Shown here in pieces: positions 9,148-20,713 of a stretch of DNA of 64,000 bases. A model generated the notes under the pieces. That model was not told the origin of the DNA and did not search any database. It was given only the letters and a program-made list of their open reading frames with translations. Position numbers and translations under genes: made by a program. The stretch's first letter is position 1, and each line of letters begins with the position of its first letter. The stretch comes from Viscum album (Eukaryota > Streptophyta > Magnoliopsida > Santalales > Viscaceae): assembly GCA_963277665.1 (NCBI GenBank), contig OY728128.1, positions 1,866,088,988-1,866,152,987 of the forward strand, read 5' to 3'.

Positions 9148-11019
9148 TGTAACACCCCAGGATTTCAGAGTGTGTTATTTCTTAAAAATAATTCAATAAC
9201 TTGCACTACACGCAACACCGAGTTCAATCACACCATTAAAAGAGTTCATGAATAGTATTAACTACATTTTGAACTTTATATAATCCTTATAATTTTAGAA
9301 TCCCTATTATGAGTTTCTTAGTCATATTGCAAGAACAGATTCATTTTCAGTATTATCAAATTCTAATAGTGAAACCTTTTTAAATACAATATTTTAATCT
9401 TTTTGACTAAATTGGGACATCAAAAATTTAAAATGAAACATCCCAAGCTTCCACGGTACGCTTTCTTTGAGTAATACAGTAGCGTGTGTTGTACGCAACC
9501 TTGAGTTTTAACACACACCACAACCAATCCAACTAGCCGTTATGAATAGTAATACCTAATTTTTGAAATTATATATATTTTATATTTAAAAATGGACTTC
9601 ATTTTTGGATTCGGAATATAGAAATTAGCCTAGGGTGAAATTTTGGTACATTTCGGATAACTTTTATATTTTGATGAATAGTGAAAATTACTAAATTTTA
9701 ATTAAAAACAACTTTTTTAATCAAAATAATTAATATTGATAAATTATGAATTTGAGTGGTTTTAAAGTATATTTAGAATATATTTTTACCATTTAATATA
9801 ATGTTGGTCATTGGACATAATTTTACAATTAAACCGAACATAAACAAGTGTCAATCTTTTGGTAGTTATTATCTCTTAAAAACACACTTTTTTGTTTTGA
9901 CAGCGGGAATTAATTTTAAATTAATTTCTGCCACTTCTGTGTTTTGAATTTAGAAAAATGGATTCCATATTTGGAATCAGGATGTTCAAATTGTGTAAAT
10001 AGGTAACTTTTATTTTTAGACATTTTGAATAATTACTGCGGTAAATATTTTATTTACCATGGTTAAGGGTAAATCCGGTAAATAAGGGTTAAAAAAATAA
10101 TATTATAATAATACTAAATTACCCTAAAACGTGTCTTAACCCTATTGGTTGATACATAGTCGACCATGGGCATCTTTGGGTCTATTTTGGGACCCCATGG
10201 ATCCACTTGTAAGTGATAATGACACTTTATTTTAATTAAGTTAAAATGAATACAAAAATGACACAAGCATATATCGTTTAGAAGAACAATTTTTACATAG
10301 GGTTATACATGTTGGATTTTCGATTATAAATATTCATTAGAAAGATAAAAAGATTTCCTACATAATGATATTTTATTTATAATTTTTAGACAATAAATAA
10401 GTTATTTTATTTATGACACAATGATGATGCAGTAATTACTATAATAGTGAAAAATTAAAATAATTGATATTATAAATACCCAAATAAATGTAATATGAAA
10501 CTTTTAATGAATTAAACTAATTTTCTAGGCTAATATGATATATTAGGATTGATTTAATGGACTTTTTTCGAAGTAATCAATCTGTTATGAGTTTCACAAA
10601 AATCAACTATTGAATAGTGTCAAAATTGACATAAAAGAGTTCTTAAAACAAATATTATATTATTAATTGTTATTAAATTCCTAAAAATCTAAGGTTCGGC
10701 CAAGAGACTTATATTATGATAGGTTAATCATTAATGGACCACTTGGGGGTCGCTTGGATGTATATAGTAAGTTTATTAACCATATTATATAAAAATACAA
10801 AGAGACATTGTAAAAGTGAAACTAATTAACTTAGAGTTAATACTTAAAGATAAGGTTAATATAAGTACCCAAACCTGTATAAATTCTATTGGATGAGTTG
10901 TTTTCGACCTATCCCCACCTCATCCTTTGAATAGTCAACTTTGGAGCCTTTAGAAACCGAATATGAATTTATTATAAATTAATATTTCTAGCTTTTCCAA
11001 AGGTGCCCCTCACCCCTCT

Positions 11020-11027
11020 TATAAAAG
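11020..11027 (+). promoter_or_regulatory. TATA box of 3' LTR
   Basis: TATAAAAG at the position equivalent to 4374 in the 5' LTR. In this copy it could drive read-out transcription into the right flank. Confidence 0.65.
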
Positions 11028-11370
11028 GGCACTCCTCCTTCTCATTTCTTCACACCTCTAAAGCCTTTTGGTTCGGCCAAACTCTGCCCAAATACTCTCC
11101 CAACATCCCTCAATACAACCTAGAGGCATTAGTTTGACCAGAAAGCCAACCTACGGAGCCCTTTTGATCAAATCAAAAGGAAGAACCCGAAGAAGAGGTA
11201 ATGATCTCACCACCCTTTTCTAAGTTCATTTCTTCTTCCACTTCTTCTTCCTTTGTTCTTACCATTCTGAAATAATAACTCCAGTATCTCACATATACTG
11301 TGATGTTATTATAAATATGGTACAATCATATTCAGTATTCTATCCACCCTTTGAATAACATGTCACCATA

Positions 11371-11400
11371 CGTGCGTACGTACGGCTTACCGTCTCCACG
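11371..11400 (+). repeat. 30-bp CGTACG motif, copy 1 of 3' LTR
   Basis: Identical to 4725-4754. Confidence 0.8.
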
Positions 11401-11559
11401 TCGTGGTGTAATTGTTATTCAATGTAATATTATTTGGATGGGTATAATAATGATGTGTAACTCATGTAAATAATAAATATAACATTTTAATGATTCTGTA
11501 TATATGATATACCATCCATTTATATATTATTTTAATATCAAAAGAATGATATTGTCGCT

Positions 11560-11589
11560 CGTGCGTACGTACGGACTACCGTCTCCACG
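11560..11589 (+). repeat. 30-bp CGTACG motif, copy 2 of 3' LTR
   Basis: Identical to 4914-4943; spacing to copy 1 is again 189 bp. Confidence 0.8.
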
Positions 11590-13214
11590 AACGCGATGAG
11601 ATTCATTCTCCATCGTAACCATTAAAGCGTAATTATCATTTTATGATTTAAAAATGATGTTTAAGGACTTGATATCATTCTGGATATGAATAATATACAA
11701 CCTATCCTTTACAAACATGTCTTACGTAACAAAAAATATGAAAGAAAACAAGTAAGTTAACACCCGAAACAACGATAATACTAAGATATTATTATCAAAT
11801 CAATATTAAAAGATCATATATGATATCATATTAATGTATATGATTCTTGTATAATTTAATAACAATTATTTCACCATTATACAGGAGGTTAACCTACCAC
11901 AATCAAGGAAAAGTACAAGGTAAGGGTTATTTCACAATCTCTTCATTATCCGAGGTTGTTTATACGTAATAATCTACTGGGATCTCTTTATCATCCACAT
12001 CCATGTTTCGTAAAAATGTATTTCAAAACATTTTTACTATTTACAAGAATATGGGTTAAAGTCATTTATACCTTTTTTTGACTTTTTATAAGAGGTTTAT
12101 AAAGGAATCTTTCCGTCGTTTTCAAAACAAGGTCCTTTTTAACCTTTTCGACAGAATTGAGGTAAGAATGTTTTTTTTAACTTATACGGCGGGTGCGGAT
12201 ATTTTACGCCGTTATAAAATCTTCAAAGCTTTCCTTACAAACTTATAAGAATATTTTCAAAGAAAATGTTTTATTTTATATGGATCTTAAATGATTTCAA
12301 AATAAAAGGAGATATTTCTTTAAAAAGAATTTTGATTTCATCTATGTCAACATCCTTTGATGGATTTTAAGATTATTTGAAGTTTTTTTTTATGATACAA
12401 AACTTCTATATTGTATTGAAGGTTTTGTGATATGTTTGACTGTGGATGTGCTATTTTTATACCATTCATAGTTTATTGTGAAAGTATTGACATTTCGTAT
12501 GCTAGTTTTAATACGAATGTTTATGTTATGTTTAAACCTTTTCATATGGGAATGCATTGGACTTAATAAGTGACGGGTGGAGCCCGCTATAGCTCCTCGA
12601 TGCATCGGTAGGTCTCATGAGACAAACTAGTGTCTTGGCACAAGGCCTTGACAAAATCTTTTGTAGCCTTGGCACGAGGCCTTGGCTATGTGGTTATGAT
12701 AGTCTGGCATTATGCATTCCAACATTATGAAAGTGGTTATTGATTTTTGCATGTGATTATTCGATTAGTAGAATATCCATGTGAATAAGTAAATGGCATT
12801 ATTTCATTTTACTTTTGCCATACCATGTTGAAGTTCAATTTTAAAAGGCTTTTGTTTTAGTAATGCATTGTCTTAAATGTTTATTCTTATTTATGAAAGT
12901 TTCCGCTATATTGTTATCCTTACTGGGCATTTGAGCTCACCCCTTTTCTATGTTTTATTTTTCCCCAGGATGTGAAGAAGTAAATTATGAATGACCTGCA
13001 GGGATATTATGAGGGGATAGTAGTGTGGATTATGGAGACATTATGTTGTTGTAGTAGTTTTTCATTTTATGATGTAATGTAAAACTTATGAATATATCTA
13101 GTGTTTCCAAGGCTACTAAACCAATCGGTCTTTCGAGATTTGATCTTTCTTGTGATCATGCCAATGTTATGAAGTAATGCACCGACTCTAGGCAACTAGG
13201 GTCGGGGCGTTACA

Positions 13215-13219
13215 GAGCT
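13215..13219. repeat. Target site duplication of element 1, right copy
   Basis: GAGCT, perfect match to 2497-2501. Confidence 0.9.
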
Positions 13220-13668
13220 AGCCCACAAGAAAAACATAAGGGCCATGTATAAGTCCCTAGGGTGTGAATAGTGGGTGCTAGGTGTGTTCCCGAGGAGGCA
13301 GAGTGGGTGATAAGAGCGTTCCCCTAGAGAACTAGTGCAGGGTGGCACCAGAAGTGGGAGAGGATAATTCTGAGAAGTTGGTGGGGGAGTAGATTGATAA
13401 ACAATGGGAAACCCACATCTCTGTTTTGATGTGGGACATCATTCTAAAATCATGGATGTAATCTTAATCATCTAACCAATATACCATCACACGCTACTAT
13501 TAGATCAATCCATGAAAAATGGATCTAATCTCTACCATTCATCTATCCCACACTGCGTGAGTATGAACCTGATCCATCAGATCCTCTTGCGATATTTGAA
13601 AAACTGCGTCATCATCTTCCTCCCACCACTACATGTAACTGTCACTGCATATCAACAGAGATGAAGAA
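13220..13668. other. Remnant of old target DNA between elements 1 and 2
   Basis: About 450 bp, less AT-rich than the elements. It is the right half of the locus hit by element 1 and the left flank of element 2. No gene recognised. Confidence 0.55.
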
Positions 13669-15289
13669 TATAATGCCCTGACCCTAGATTACCAGATTTG
13701 GTGCCTTATTTTAATACATTGGCATGATTACAAAGAATCAAGTCCCGAAATATCAATCAGTTTAGCAGTCTTGTAAAATAGATTACATAAATGAATGTTA
13801 AATTACACTTTCTAAAATAAAAAATAATAATTTGAGAACTTCATTGTTCCCTTAGCTTAACCTTTCATATCAAACATAAAACACTTATTGGGATCCTGGG
13901 ATAATAAAAAATAAGAAAGGGGTGAGATCATATGCTCAGTAAGGGTAAATAATTTAGTGGAAGATAACATAAACAATAGGCATGATGAATAATTGAAAAC
14001 ACATGCCTTTACAGATAATAAACATGAACACTTTATGGAAGAAATATGAGTTGAGTAAATAATGTCATAATTAATCATAGCCATGGGTATTCTACTAGTC
14101 GAATAACCACATGAACCATCAATATTATTTTAATAATGAGGCAATGTATAATGCCATAAAATTTGAATGATTTTTTCAAGGCCTCATCCAAGATGTCTAA
14201 AAATGATTAAGGCATCAGCCAAAACCATATATCAAATTGGGAAAGTCTATAGCTAATTCCACATCTAATTGTCTCATGAGACATACCGATTCACCTGGGA
14301 GGTATAGCGGGCTCCACCCATCACTTACTATGTCCAATACATTCCTCATATTAAAAGGTTGAAACATAATATAAACATCCGTATTATAACTAGCATAAGA
14401 AATGTCAATAATTTAACCATAAACCATGAATGGTTTAAAAATAACATGTCCATAGTGAAACATAGCATAAAACCATTAATACAATATGGAAGATTTGTAT
14501 CATAATAAATCAACTTCAAACAAGTTTAAAATCCATCAAAGCATGTTTACATAGATGAGAATTATTTGTAAAACTCATTGAGAGAAATATCCATTTTTCA
14601 TGAAAACTTTTAAAAGTCACATAGTTTAGAAAGGAATAAATTTAATGAAATTTTTGAATTAAAGTGTTCCATACCACTTTGAAACATTTTAATGTAATTA
14701 ACATTTTAAATACATTCATGTCTATATAAATAAATCCTTAAAAATAATATTTTGAAAACATGGACATTAATGAGAATAATTTAGAAGAATAAATATTTAA
14801 AACATTTAAAATGATGTTTTAATAAAATATTGCCTTAAAATAATCCCATTTAAACTCTTTTATGAAACATGTACATGGATAATAAATATTTCCCAATGAA
14901 AACATACCCATAAACAATCTCGAATAATAATGAGATTGAGGAATTAACCATTACCTTGGACTTTCCTTTGGTTGAGGGTACATTTAACCACCTACATAAT
15001 GACCATAATATGTTAATATATTATATCAGAACCATATTAATATTTATTATAACATACATTATTAATTTTTGACTTTATACTTCTCATTTAATAATGATTT
15101 TCATGTTAAATTAACATTTCGGGTAATAATTGCTTTCTTTATCGTACGTATTTTAACATGTTATTCATGACTGTATTATTTAGATCATGATTCAAATACT
15201 TCCAGAATACAAACCTTGATTCATATATCATATATATTTAGAATATAAATATTTATAATAGATAAATATATTAAATGGAAAACACCGTT

Positions 15290-15320
15290 TACGGAGACGG
15301 TAGGCCATACATACGTATAA
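15290..15320 (-). repeat. CGTACG-type motif, third copy in element 2 3' LTR
   Basis: ACGGAGACGGTAGGCCATAC resembles the 30-bp motif in reverse complement. It lies downstream of the two standard copies in element orientation and has no clear counterpart in element 1. Confidence 0.5.
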
Positions 15321-15506
15321 ATGTTGTTTCTATTTTCATATCGTATTGAACAGATGTAAGTGAATAAGATATATGTAAGTAAATAAATACATAAAAATAC
15401 ATATATATATCTCCAATATAATTACTATTTCATATATTACATACTTATTAGTAATATTTTTTTAATCGTTGATGAATGGTGAATGTGGAAATGAATCTCA
15501 TCGCGT

Positions 15507-15535
15507 CGTGGAGACGGTAATCCGTACGTAGCACG
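15507..15535 (-). repeat. CGTACG motif in element 2 3' LTR, copy 2
   Basis: CGTGGAGACGGTAATCCGTA then CGTAGCACG; equivalent to 4914-4943, with the same flank ATCTCATCGCG. Confidence 0.7.
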
Positions 15536-15686
15536 AGCGACAATATCATTTCCTTAAAGGTGTGTAATTGGATGGTATATTAATTTTACAAAGACATTAG
15601 CATGTTATTTTCATTATTTATATACTTATTAACCATCATTATATCCATCCAAAAAACATAGTGTTGAATAACAAATTACAATATGA

Positions 15687-15716
15687 CGTGGAGACGGTAA
15701 GCCGTACGCACACACG
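15687..15716 (-). repeat. CGTACG motif in element 2 3' LTR, copy 1
   Basis: CGTGGAGACGGTAAGCCGTA followed by CGCACACACG; equivalent to 4725-4754. Confidence 0.7.
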
Positions 15717-16059
15717 CATGGTAACATTATTATTCATAGGATAGATAAAATAATGAATATGGTTATTAAACAGTAATAATAACATTACAATATATATAAG
15801 CTACTGGGGTTATTATTTTGGTATGGTAATAACAAATAAAGAGTAAGTGGAAGAATAAAATAACTTGAAAGAGGGTGGTGAAATCATTACCTCTTATTCA
15901 GGTTCTTCCTTTTGATTTGATCAAAAGTGCTCTTTAGGATGGCTTTCTGACTAAAGGAAGGCCTCTAGTATGAAGGTAGGATAGATGGGAGGATATTTGG
16001 CAGGGTTTGGCTAAGCCAAATGGCTTTGGAGGTTAGAATTTTAGTGAAGGGGAAGTGCC

Positions 16060-16067
16060 CTTTTATA
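16060..16067 (-). promoter_or_regulatory. TATA box of element 2 3' LTR
   Basis: CTTTTATA on the plus strand (TATAAAAG on the element strand) within the conserved AGTGCCC...GAGGGGTGAGGG block. Confidence 0.6.
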
Positions 16068-18129
16068 AGAGGGGTGAGGGGAACCTTTGAAAAAACATAA
16101 AATATTATTTTATAATAAATTTCTCTTCGGTTTCTACTGGCTCAAAAATGAATTATTTAAATACTAAGGTGGGGAAGGGTCATAAACCACTCAAATAATA
16201 GGTTTTAGACTGGTTTAGGTCACCATATTAACTTTAACTATTATATTTAACTATTTGTTAAATAATTTGACATTTATCATGTCTATTTGTATTGTTATAT
16301 TATATGGTTAATAAACATACTCTAAAATGCCAATAGAACCCCAATTGGTTCATTAATTTCATATATTTTTTTATATATGACTTTTTTCAAAACCATAGAT
16401 TTTTAGGAATATAATACTAATTAATAATATAATATTTGTTTTAAAAACTCTTTTATGTCAATTTTTACACAATTTGGTATTTTGTTTCTGCTAAATTCCT
16501 AGCAGCATTATTAATTCAACAAAAAAATATTTCATAAACCTTAATATGTCATATTAAACCAACAAAACTAGTGTAATTTGAATAAATTCTCAAAGTACAT
16601 TAATTGGGTATTTATAATATCAATTACTTTAATATTTCATTAATAAGGTAATTACTGAATTATCATTGTGTCAAAATGAAATTAAATTATTTAATGTATA
16701 AAAATTATAAATAAAATACCATAATGTAGGAAATCTGTTTATCTTTATGATTAATATTTATAATCGAAAATATGAATTATATAACCCCATGTCAAAATTT
16801 ACTTACTAAAAGATAATTTTTTTGTCAGTTTTGCCATTACTTTATGTTAATTAAAATAAAGTGTCATTATCATTCATAGGTGGCTCCATGGGGTCGAACA
16901 ATCAACACAAGGATGCCTATTTTCAGCCATGACTCATCCAATAAGGTTAGGACAAGTGTTAAGGTATGTTTTTAATATTATAATATTCTTTTACCATGAA
17001 TTACCCTATTTACCTTTAACCACGGTAAATAAAAGTAAAAAGTTACTATTCACCAGAAATTATTTTCATCTTATTGATCCACATTTTATTTTTTGTGGTT
17101 AACATTGTCTCTCATATTTTTTAAATTCAACTCATAGAAATGGTAAAATTTCGTTTAATGCAAATTTGCAAATTCTCTTTGGAAGTGGGTAAAAGACCAT
17201 AAAAAGTTCAATAAAATTTTTATATATCTAAAATTATCAGAAAATGACACAAATAAATTAAATTGAAATTATATGTTTATTATGTATCTATTTTGACCTA
17301 AACTAAATTTAAATTAGATAAATAATTATTTAAATAAAAAGTCGGTTTTAAACAATAACTCAGTGTTTTTGACTATTTATCAAAATTTGAATGTTCTCAT
17401 AAAAATTCCAAAAATTCACCCTAAGATAATTTTGATATTTATAATTCAAAATAAATAATTTCAATTTTTTAATTTAAAATTTATTCCCATTGTCAAAACT
17501 AAAAGTCGTATTTATAAGAAATAATAACTATCAAAAGATTGCCACTTGTTTATGTCCAATTTCAAAGTGAAATTACATTAAATGACCAGCATTGGATTAA
17601 ATGGTAAAAATATAATATATTTATACTTCCAAACTATTAAAATTTATAATTTAACACTATAAATTTTTTTATTAAAAAAGTTGTTTTCAGTTAAAATATA
17701 GTATTTTTTACTAGTCATTCAAATATTAATGTTATTAGAAATACATCGAAAATATATTAAAACTAGATTCTTATGTCCCGATTATAAATAAAAAGTTTAT
17801 TTTTTCAAATTGAATATATACAAGTGTCAAATATTTGATTTAAAAAGGGTTCATCATTAAAAGGCGGTAAATATACAATTTTTGAAGAATACTTCTTTTA
17901 TCTGAAAAAAATGAATTTTTTATTATATTATGTCTAAGAAACACATAATATTAATGTTAAAATTATATTGAGTATAAATGATTGAAAATAAAGTTAATAC
18001 TATATATAACCGCTTTTTGAACAACTACTGTGGTAATGTTGTGGTGTGCTCGAACATAGTGTTGTGTTTAGTGCAAACAATTAAATTACTTTAATGAGAT
18101 AACATACTATGAAATCTTGGGGTCCTACA

Positions 18130-18143
18130 TTCTCCCCTCCTTT
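18130..18143 (-). other. Polypurine tract of element 2
   Basis: TTCTCCCCTCCTTT on the plus strand, which is a purine tract next to the 3' LTR on the element strand; collinear with 9133-9147. Confidence 0.75.
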
Positions 18144-18960
18144 CATAAATTTAATCCTCGTTATTTAAAATTGTTCTTCTAAAATAAATGGTTAATAATA
18201 GGGAAATACCATTATTGAAAACCCACATAAAAAATTGGTTTAATAAAATTTAATCTTAATAAGAGGGAAAGAAAAATGAAAAAGTAACCACCAAATTATG
18301 ATCTCGATTAGGTTAACATTGGTAGAAAATAAAGACACATAATTGAAGGTAAAATGTAAATATTTATAAGGAGTGGTTGAGGTTATCAATCACAATATAT
18401 CATTTAAATATATTGACATAAAAATTACATTATCAAAACCATTTTCAATACCAAAATACGTAAAAAGAGTGTATGGTATTTATTTTCTCTTAGAAAAACA
18501 TTTTGGCCTATTAAGGAAGACAAAGATCAAATAAACCTTGTAGTGGTGGAAAGGCCATTTTCACCAATTACGTTAAAAAGCATTCCTTTTTTCATTTTGT
18601 AAAACGTTTCTTAGAAAAAGATTCCCATTGAAATGAAAAGTCAAAGGGTTATATACACTGTATAAAAGAAAGTCGTTTAGAAATCAAAGGATGACTCAAT
18701 GAAAGGATATTTAGATGAAGTACCTTAACTAATGTTTAATAATTAATTTTTTTATAGAACAATAGGGAATATATATATATATACTTGAAAAGTAGAGTTA
18801 CATCCTTTAACTAATTCCTACCACAAACTCATTATTCAAACAAAAATATTTCCGAAAAAATATATTCTATTTAACCTAATCGTATAGGATTCCAAAAATA
18901 ACGAATTTATAATTCACCAATATGACCTTTTAAAAAGAAACTACATTATACAATCCAGGA
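18144..18960. other. Non-coding internal sequence of element 2
   Basis: Collinear with 8271-9132 of element 1. No frame or motif seen apart from a short AT run at 18769-18782. Confidence 0.6.
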
Positions 18961-19076
18961 CATCACGTAGGCCAGTGGTAGGTGATGCACCCTAGTCGCC
19001 CTTCAGTTACGGGTTCAAGTATCACGGCCTTACCGGACGCGACTGGTTATCGCCCAACCTCGGGATTGTACTTTTT
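18961..19076 (+). ncRNA. tRNA-like pol III cassette, copy in element 2
   Basis: A box TAGGCCAGTGG (18968-18978), B box GGTTCAAGTAT (from 19012, spacing 44), terminator TTTTT (19072-19076). It runs on the plus strand, antisense to the minus-strand element. It shares the GCCTTACCGGACGCGACTGG body with the element 1 cassette (GCCTTGCCGGACGCGACGGG). The two copies are clearly orthologous parts of the element, not independent SINE insertions, because position, orientation and boundaries agree. Confidence 0.65.
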
Positions 19077-19782
19077 ATGACAATCCAAAAATAACCTTAA
19101 CAATTGTATCCAATTTCAAACTTAATCCATTCCAACCTTTAGTCTTATCCAAAATAATTCTATCCAAACTCACAGTCCAAAATTTATAAGGCTGTTAAAC
19201 ACAATGAAGATCCTTTTTTCCACGTAATAACATGTGAACACCTTCATTATGTATTATTTTAAAACATGGTAACACCGTAAATTACCATAAAACCTTATTG
19301 ATTAAATTTAGGCTCCCCTATTCTTTATAGAATACTAGATATATTCCTTATATCCAATTTTTTGAATATTCCAACAATAATGAAATAAACAAACAATTAA
19401 TCAGTTCCAGGAATGTCAAGAATATCAAATATAATTTATCAAAATCAACCATCTCTTATTTCAAAATCACTACCTCTTTACCGAGACCATATTAAGGATT
19501 AACTTTTCTTCAACTATGTATTTTCCAAAAAGTATAGCTCACTCTTAAGTCACTTTTCTTATAACCATATAATCTCAAATCCTAAATACAATAGTACAGT
19601 AGTACAATCCTTATTTATCTCCATAATTCATATAACAAGTATATTTTTTATACAACACTCAAATGAAATACTTCTATAATAACAACATATGAACACTAGT
19701 CAATCAAATTAATCTGAGGTAGTATCATAACTTTATTATTATCCAATAGCATCTTTTGTGGTATACTCTGATGACTGGGACA
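19077..19782. other. Non-coding internal sequence of element 2 next to gag
   Basis: Collinear with 7588-8155 of element 1. No pol motif or sustained frame. Confidence 0.55.
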
Positions 19783-20157
19783 TTAATTCGCGTAGTGTCC
19801 CAAAGCCTTGTAGATGAAGCATTTTACAATTGAAACATTTTTCATACCCTTGCAATCACGTAATTGGGGTCCTTTTTCTATACACTTATAAAAAACAAAC
19901 ATTCCCTTCAAGAATTTACCAAGGTGATTCTTTCCACAGTTATCACATATGGGAAAATCCTTCTTTTCCCTATTCTCTTTATCCATCTTTCTCTTTTCCA
20001 TCATTTTCTTCTCTTGGTTCCCTTCAAAGCAATAGGACTTAGGGAATTCATTACATATATTATTAACACATGATATTATTTTCCCATATGTTGAGAATAC
20101 ATGGTAGAATATTTCCCTTCTAAATATTGGATTAATACCGTGAAAGATATGATCCAT
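19783..20157 (-). pseudogene. Broken gag-like zinc-knuckle ORF of element 2
   Basis: Homologous to the 172-aa protein of element 1 from about its residue 21 (shared HIFHG, EGNQEKK and KMDK...EKK segments). Decay is plain at the metal ligands. In the first knuckle the last Cys is Phe. In the second, the first Cys is Phe and His is Pro. In the third, the second Cys is Tyr, and a Leu codon has become TAA just before its last Cys. The upstream start region is not open. It could not bind zinc normally and is a pseudogene. Confidence 0.85.
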
Positions 20158-20385
20158 ATTACTCTTTGGATCCTACGTATTACTGTAGTTCACATTCCTT
20201 ATACTGGGAAACATTTCTATAAAATGGAATACACTAGGTCAGCTAATAAATTACAATTAATAATTCTAAACTCGTAAAATACCTAAGGTAAATTGAACAG
20301 TTTATGGATATAATCCATAATCATAAAAATGTTTTCTTTGAGGAGTTATATACTCATAAACACTTCATAGTGGTTTGTAAAGAAA

Positions 20386-20607
20386 ATGATAATTATCCTA
20401 ACCATATCCCCCGGGAGTGTCATTACCAAGAGTGCAGCAAGGCCCATTGTTATGCACCAGTTCCTATTCGAGTCTAGATCAAAGCGATGTTTTAAGGTTT
20501 TACCCCTAGGTACATCTGTACCAGAGCTGCCTCTACCTACTCATATCCAGACAGGGATGTATTTGTTGGAAAACTGGCAAAATCTCTACAGTACCAATAT
20601 TCTATGA
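20386..20607 (-). other. Conserved GC-richer block of element 2
   Basis: Counterpart of 6681-6900. The element-sense frame has an in-frame stop where element 1 has an Arg codon, while the antisense frame is open for 73 codons. Sequence conservation here is visibly higher than in the adjoining non-coding DNA. Confidence 0.5.
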
Positions 20608-20701
20608 AGTTCTTATATACTAATCGTCAAATTATATCTTAGGGTAATCTGCTCTAATCAGAGTTTATCTAAATATAGTTTCCAAGGTTATTTCTAAACA
20701 T

Positions 20702-20713
20702 CATCTGATACCA
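20702..20713 (-). other. Primer binding site of element 2
   Basis: CATCTGATACCA on the plus strand, i.e. TGGTATCAGATG on the element strand, two bases from the 5' LTR; tRNA-iMet type. Confidence 0.85.

Larger units (their letters stand above)
2502..13214 (+). mobile_element. Element 1: near-intact non-autonomous Ty3/gypsy-type LTR retrotransposon
   Basis: The full element is 10,713 bp: 5' LTR 2502-6567, internal region 6568-9147 (2,580 bp), 3' LTR 9148-13214. Two nearly identical 4.07-kb LTRs (about 99.2%), TG...CA ends, a perfect 5-bp target duplication, a tRNA-iMet-type PBS and a polypurine tract are all present, so this is one recent insertion. The only element-encoded ORF is a short gag-like protein with zinc knuckles. 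No protease, reverse transcriptase, RNase H or integrase motif is visible, and 2.6 kb is too short to hold pol. It therefore depended on another element for its enzymes. A tRNA-like cassette lies antisense in the internal region. LTRs make up three quarters of the element, an extreme proportion. The Ty3/gypsy assignment rests on the CCHC array and the 5-bp duplication and is an inference. Confidence 0.93.
9148..13214 (+). repeat. 3' LTR of element 1
   Basis: 4,067 bp, TG...CA ends, matching the 5' LTR throughout. By hand alignment I count about 31 substitutions, of which about 24 are transversions, nearly all A/C or G/T exchanges. That is an unusual spectrum for methylated plant repeats and may be partly base-calling or assembly error. 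Confidence 0.95.
13669..18129 (-). repeat. 3' LTR of element 2
   Basis: Reverse complement of the element 1 LTR family. The left edge TATAATGCCCTGACCCTAG corresponds to the LTR terminus TGTAACGCCCCGACCCTAG; the right edge is CTTGGGGTCCTACA. It contains a TATA box (reverse complement at 16060-16067) and three CGTACG-type motifs. Confidence 0.9.

Noticed and set aside
19830..20073. Two overlapping plus-strand open stretches
   Set aside because: Antisense shadows of the broken gag of element 2.
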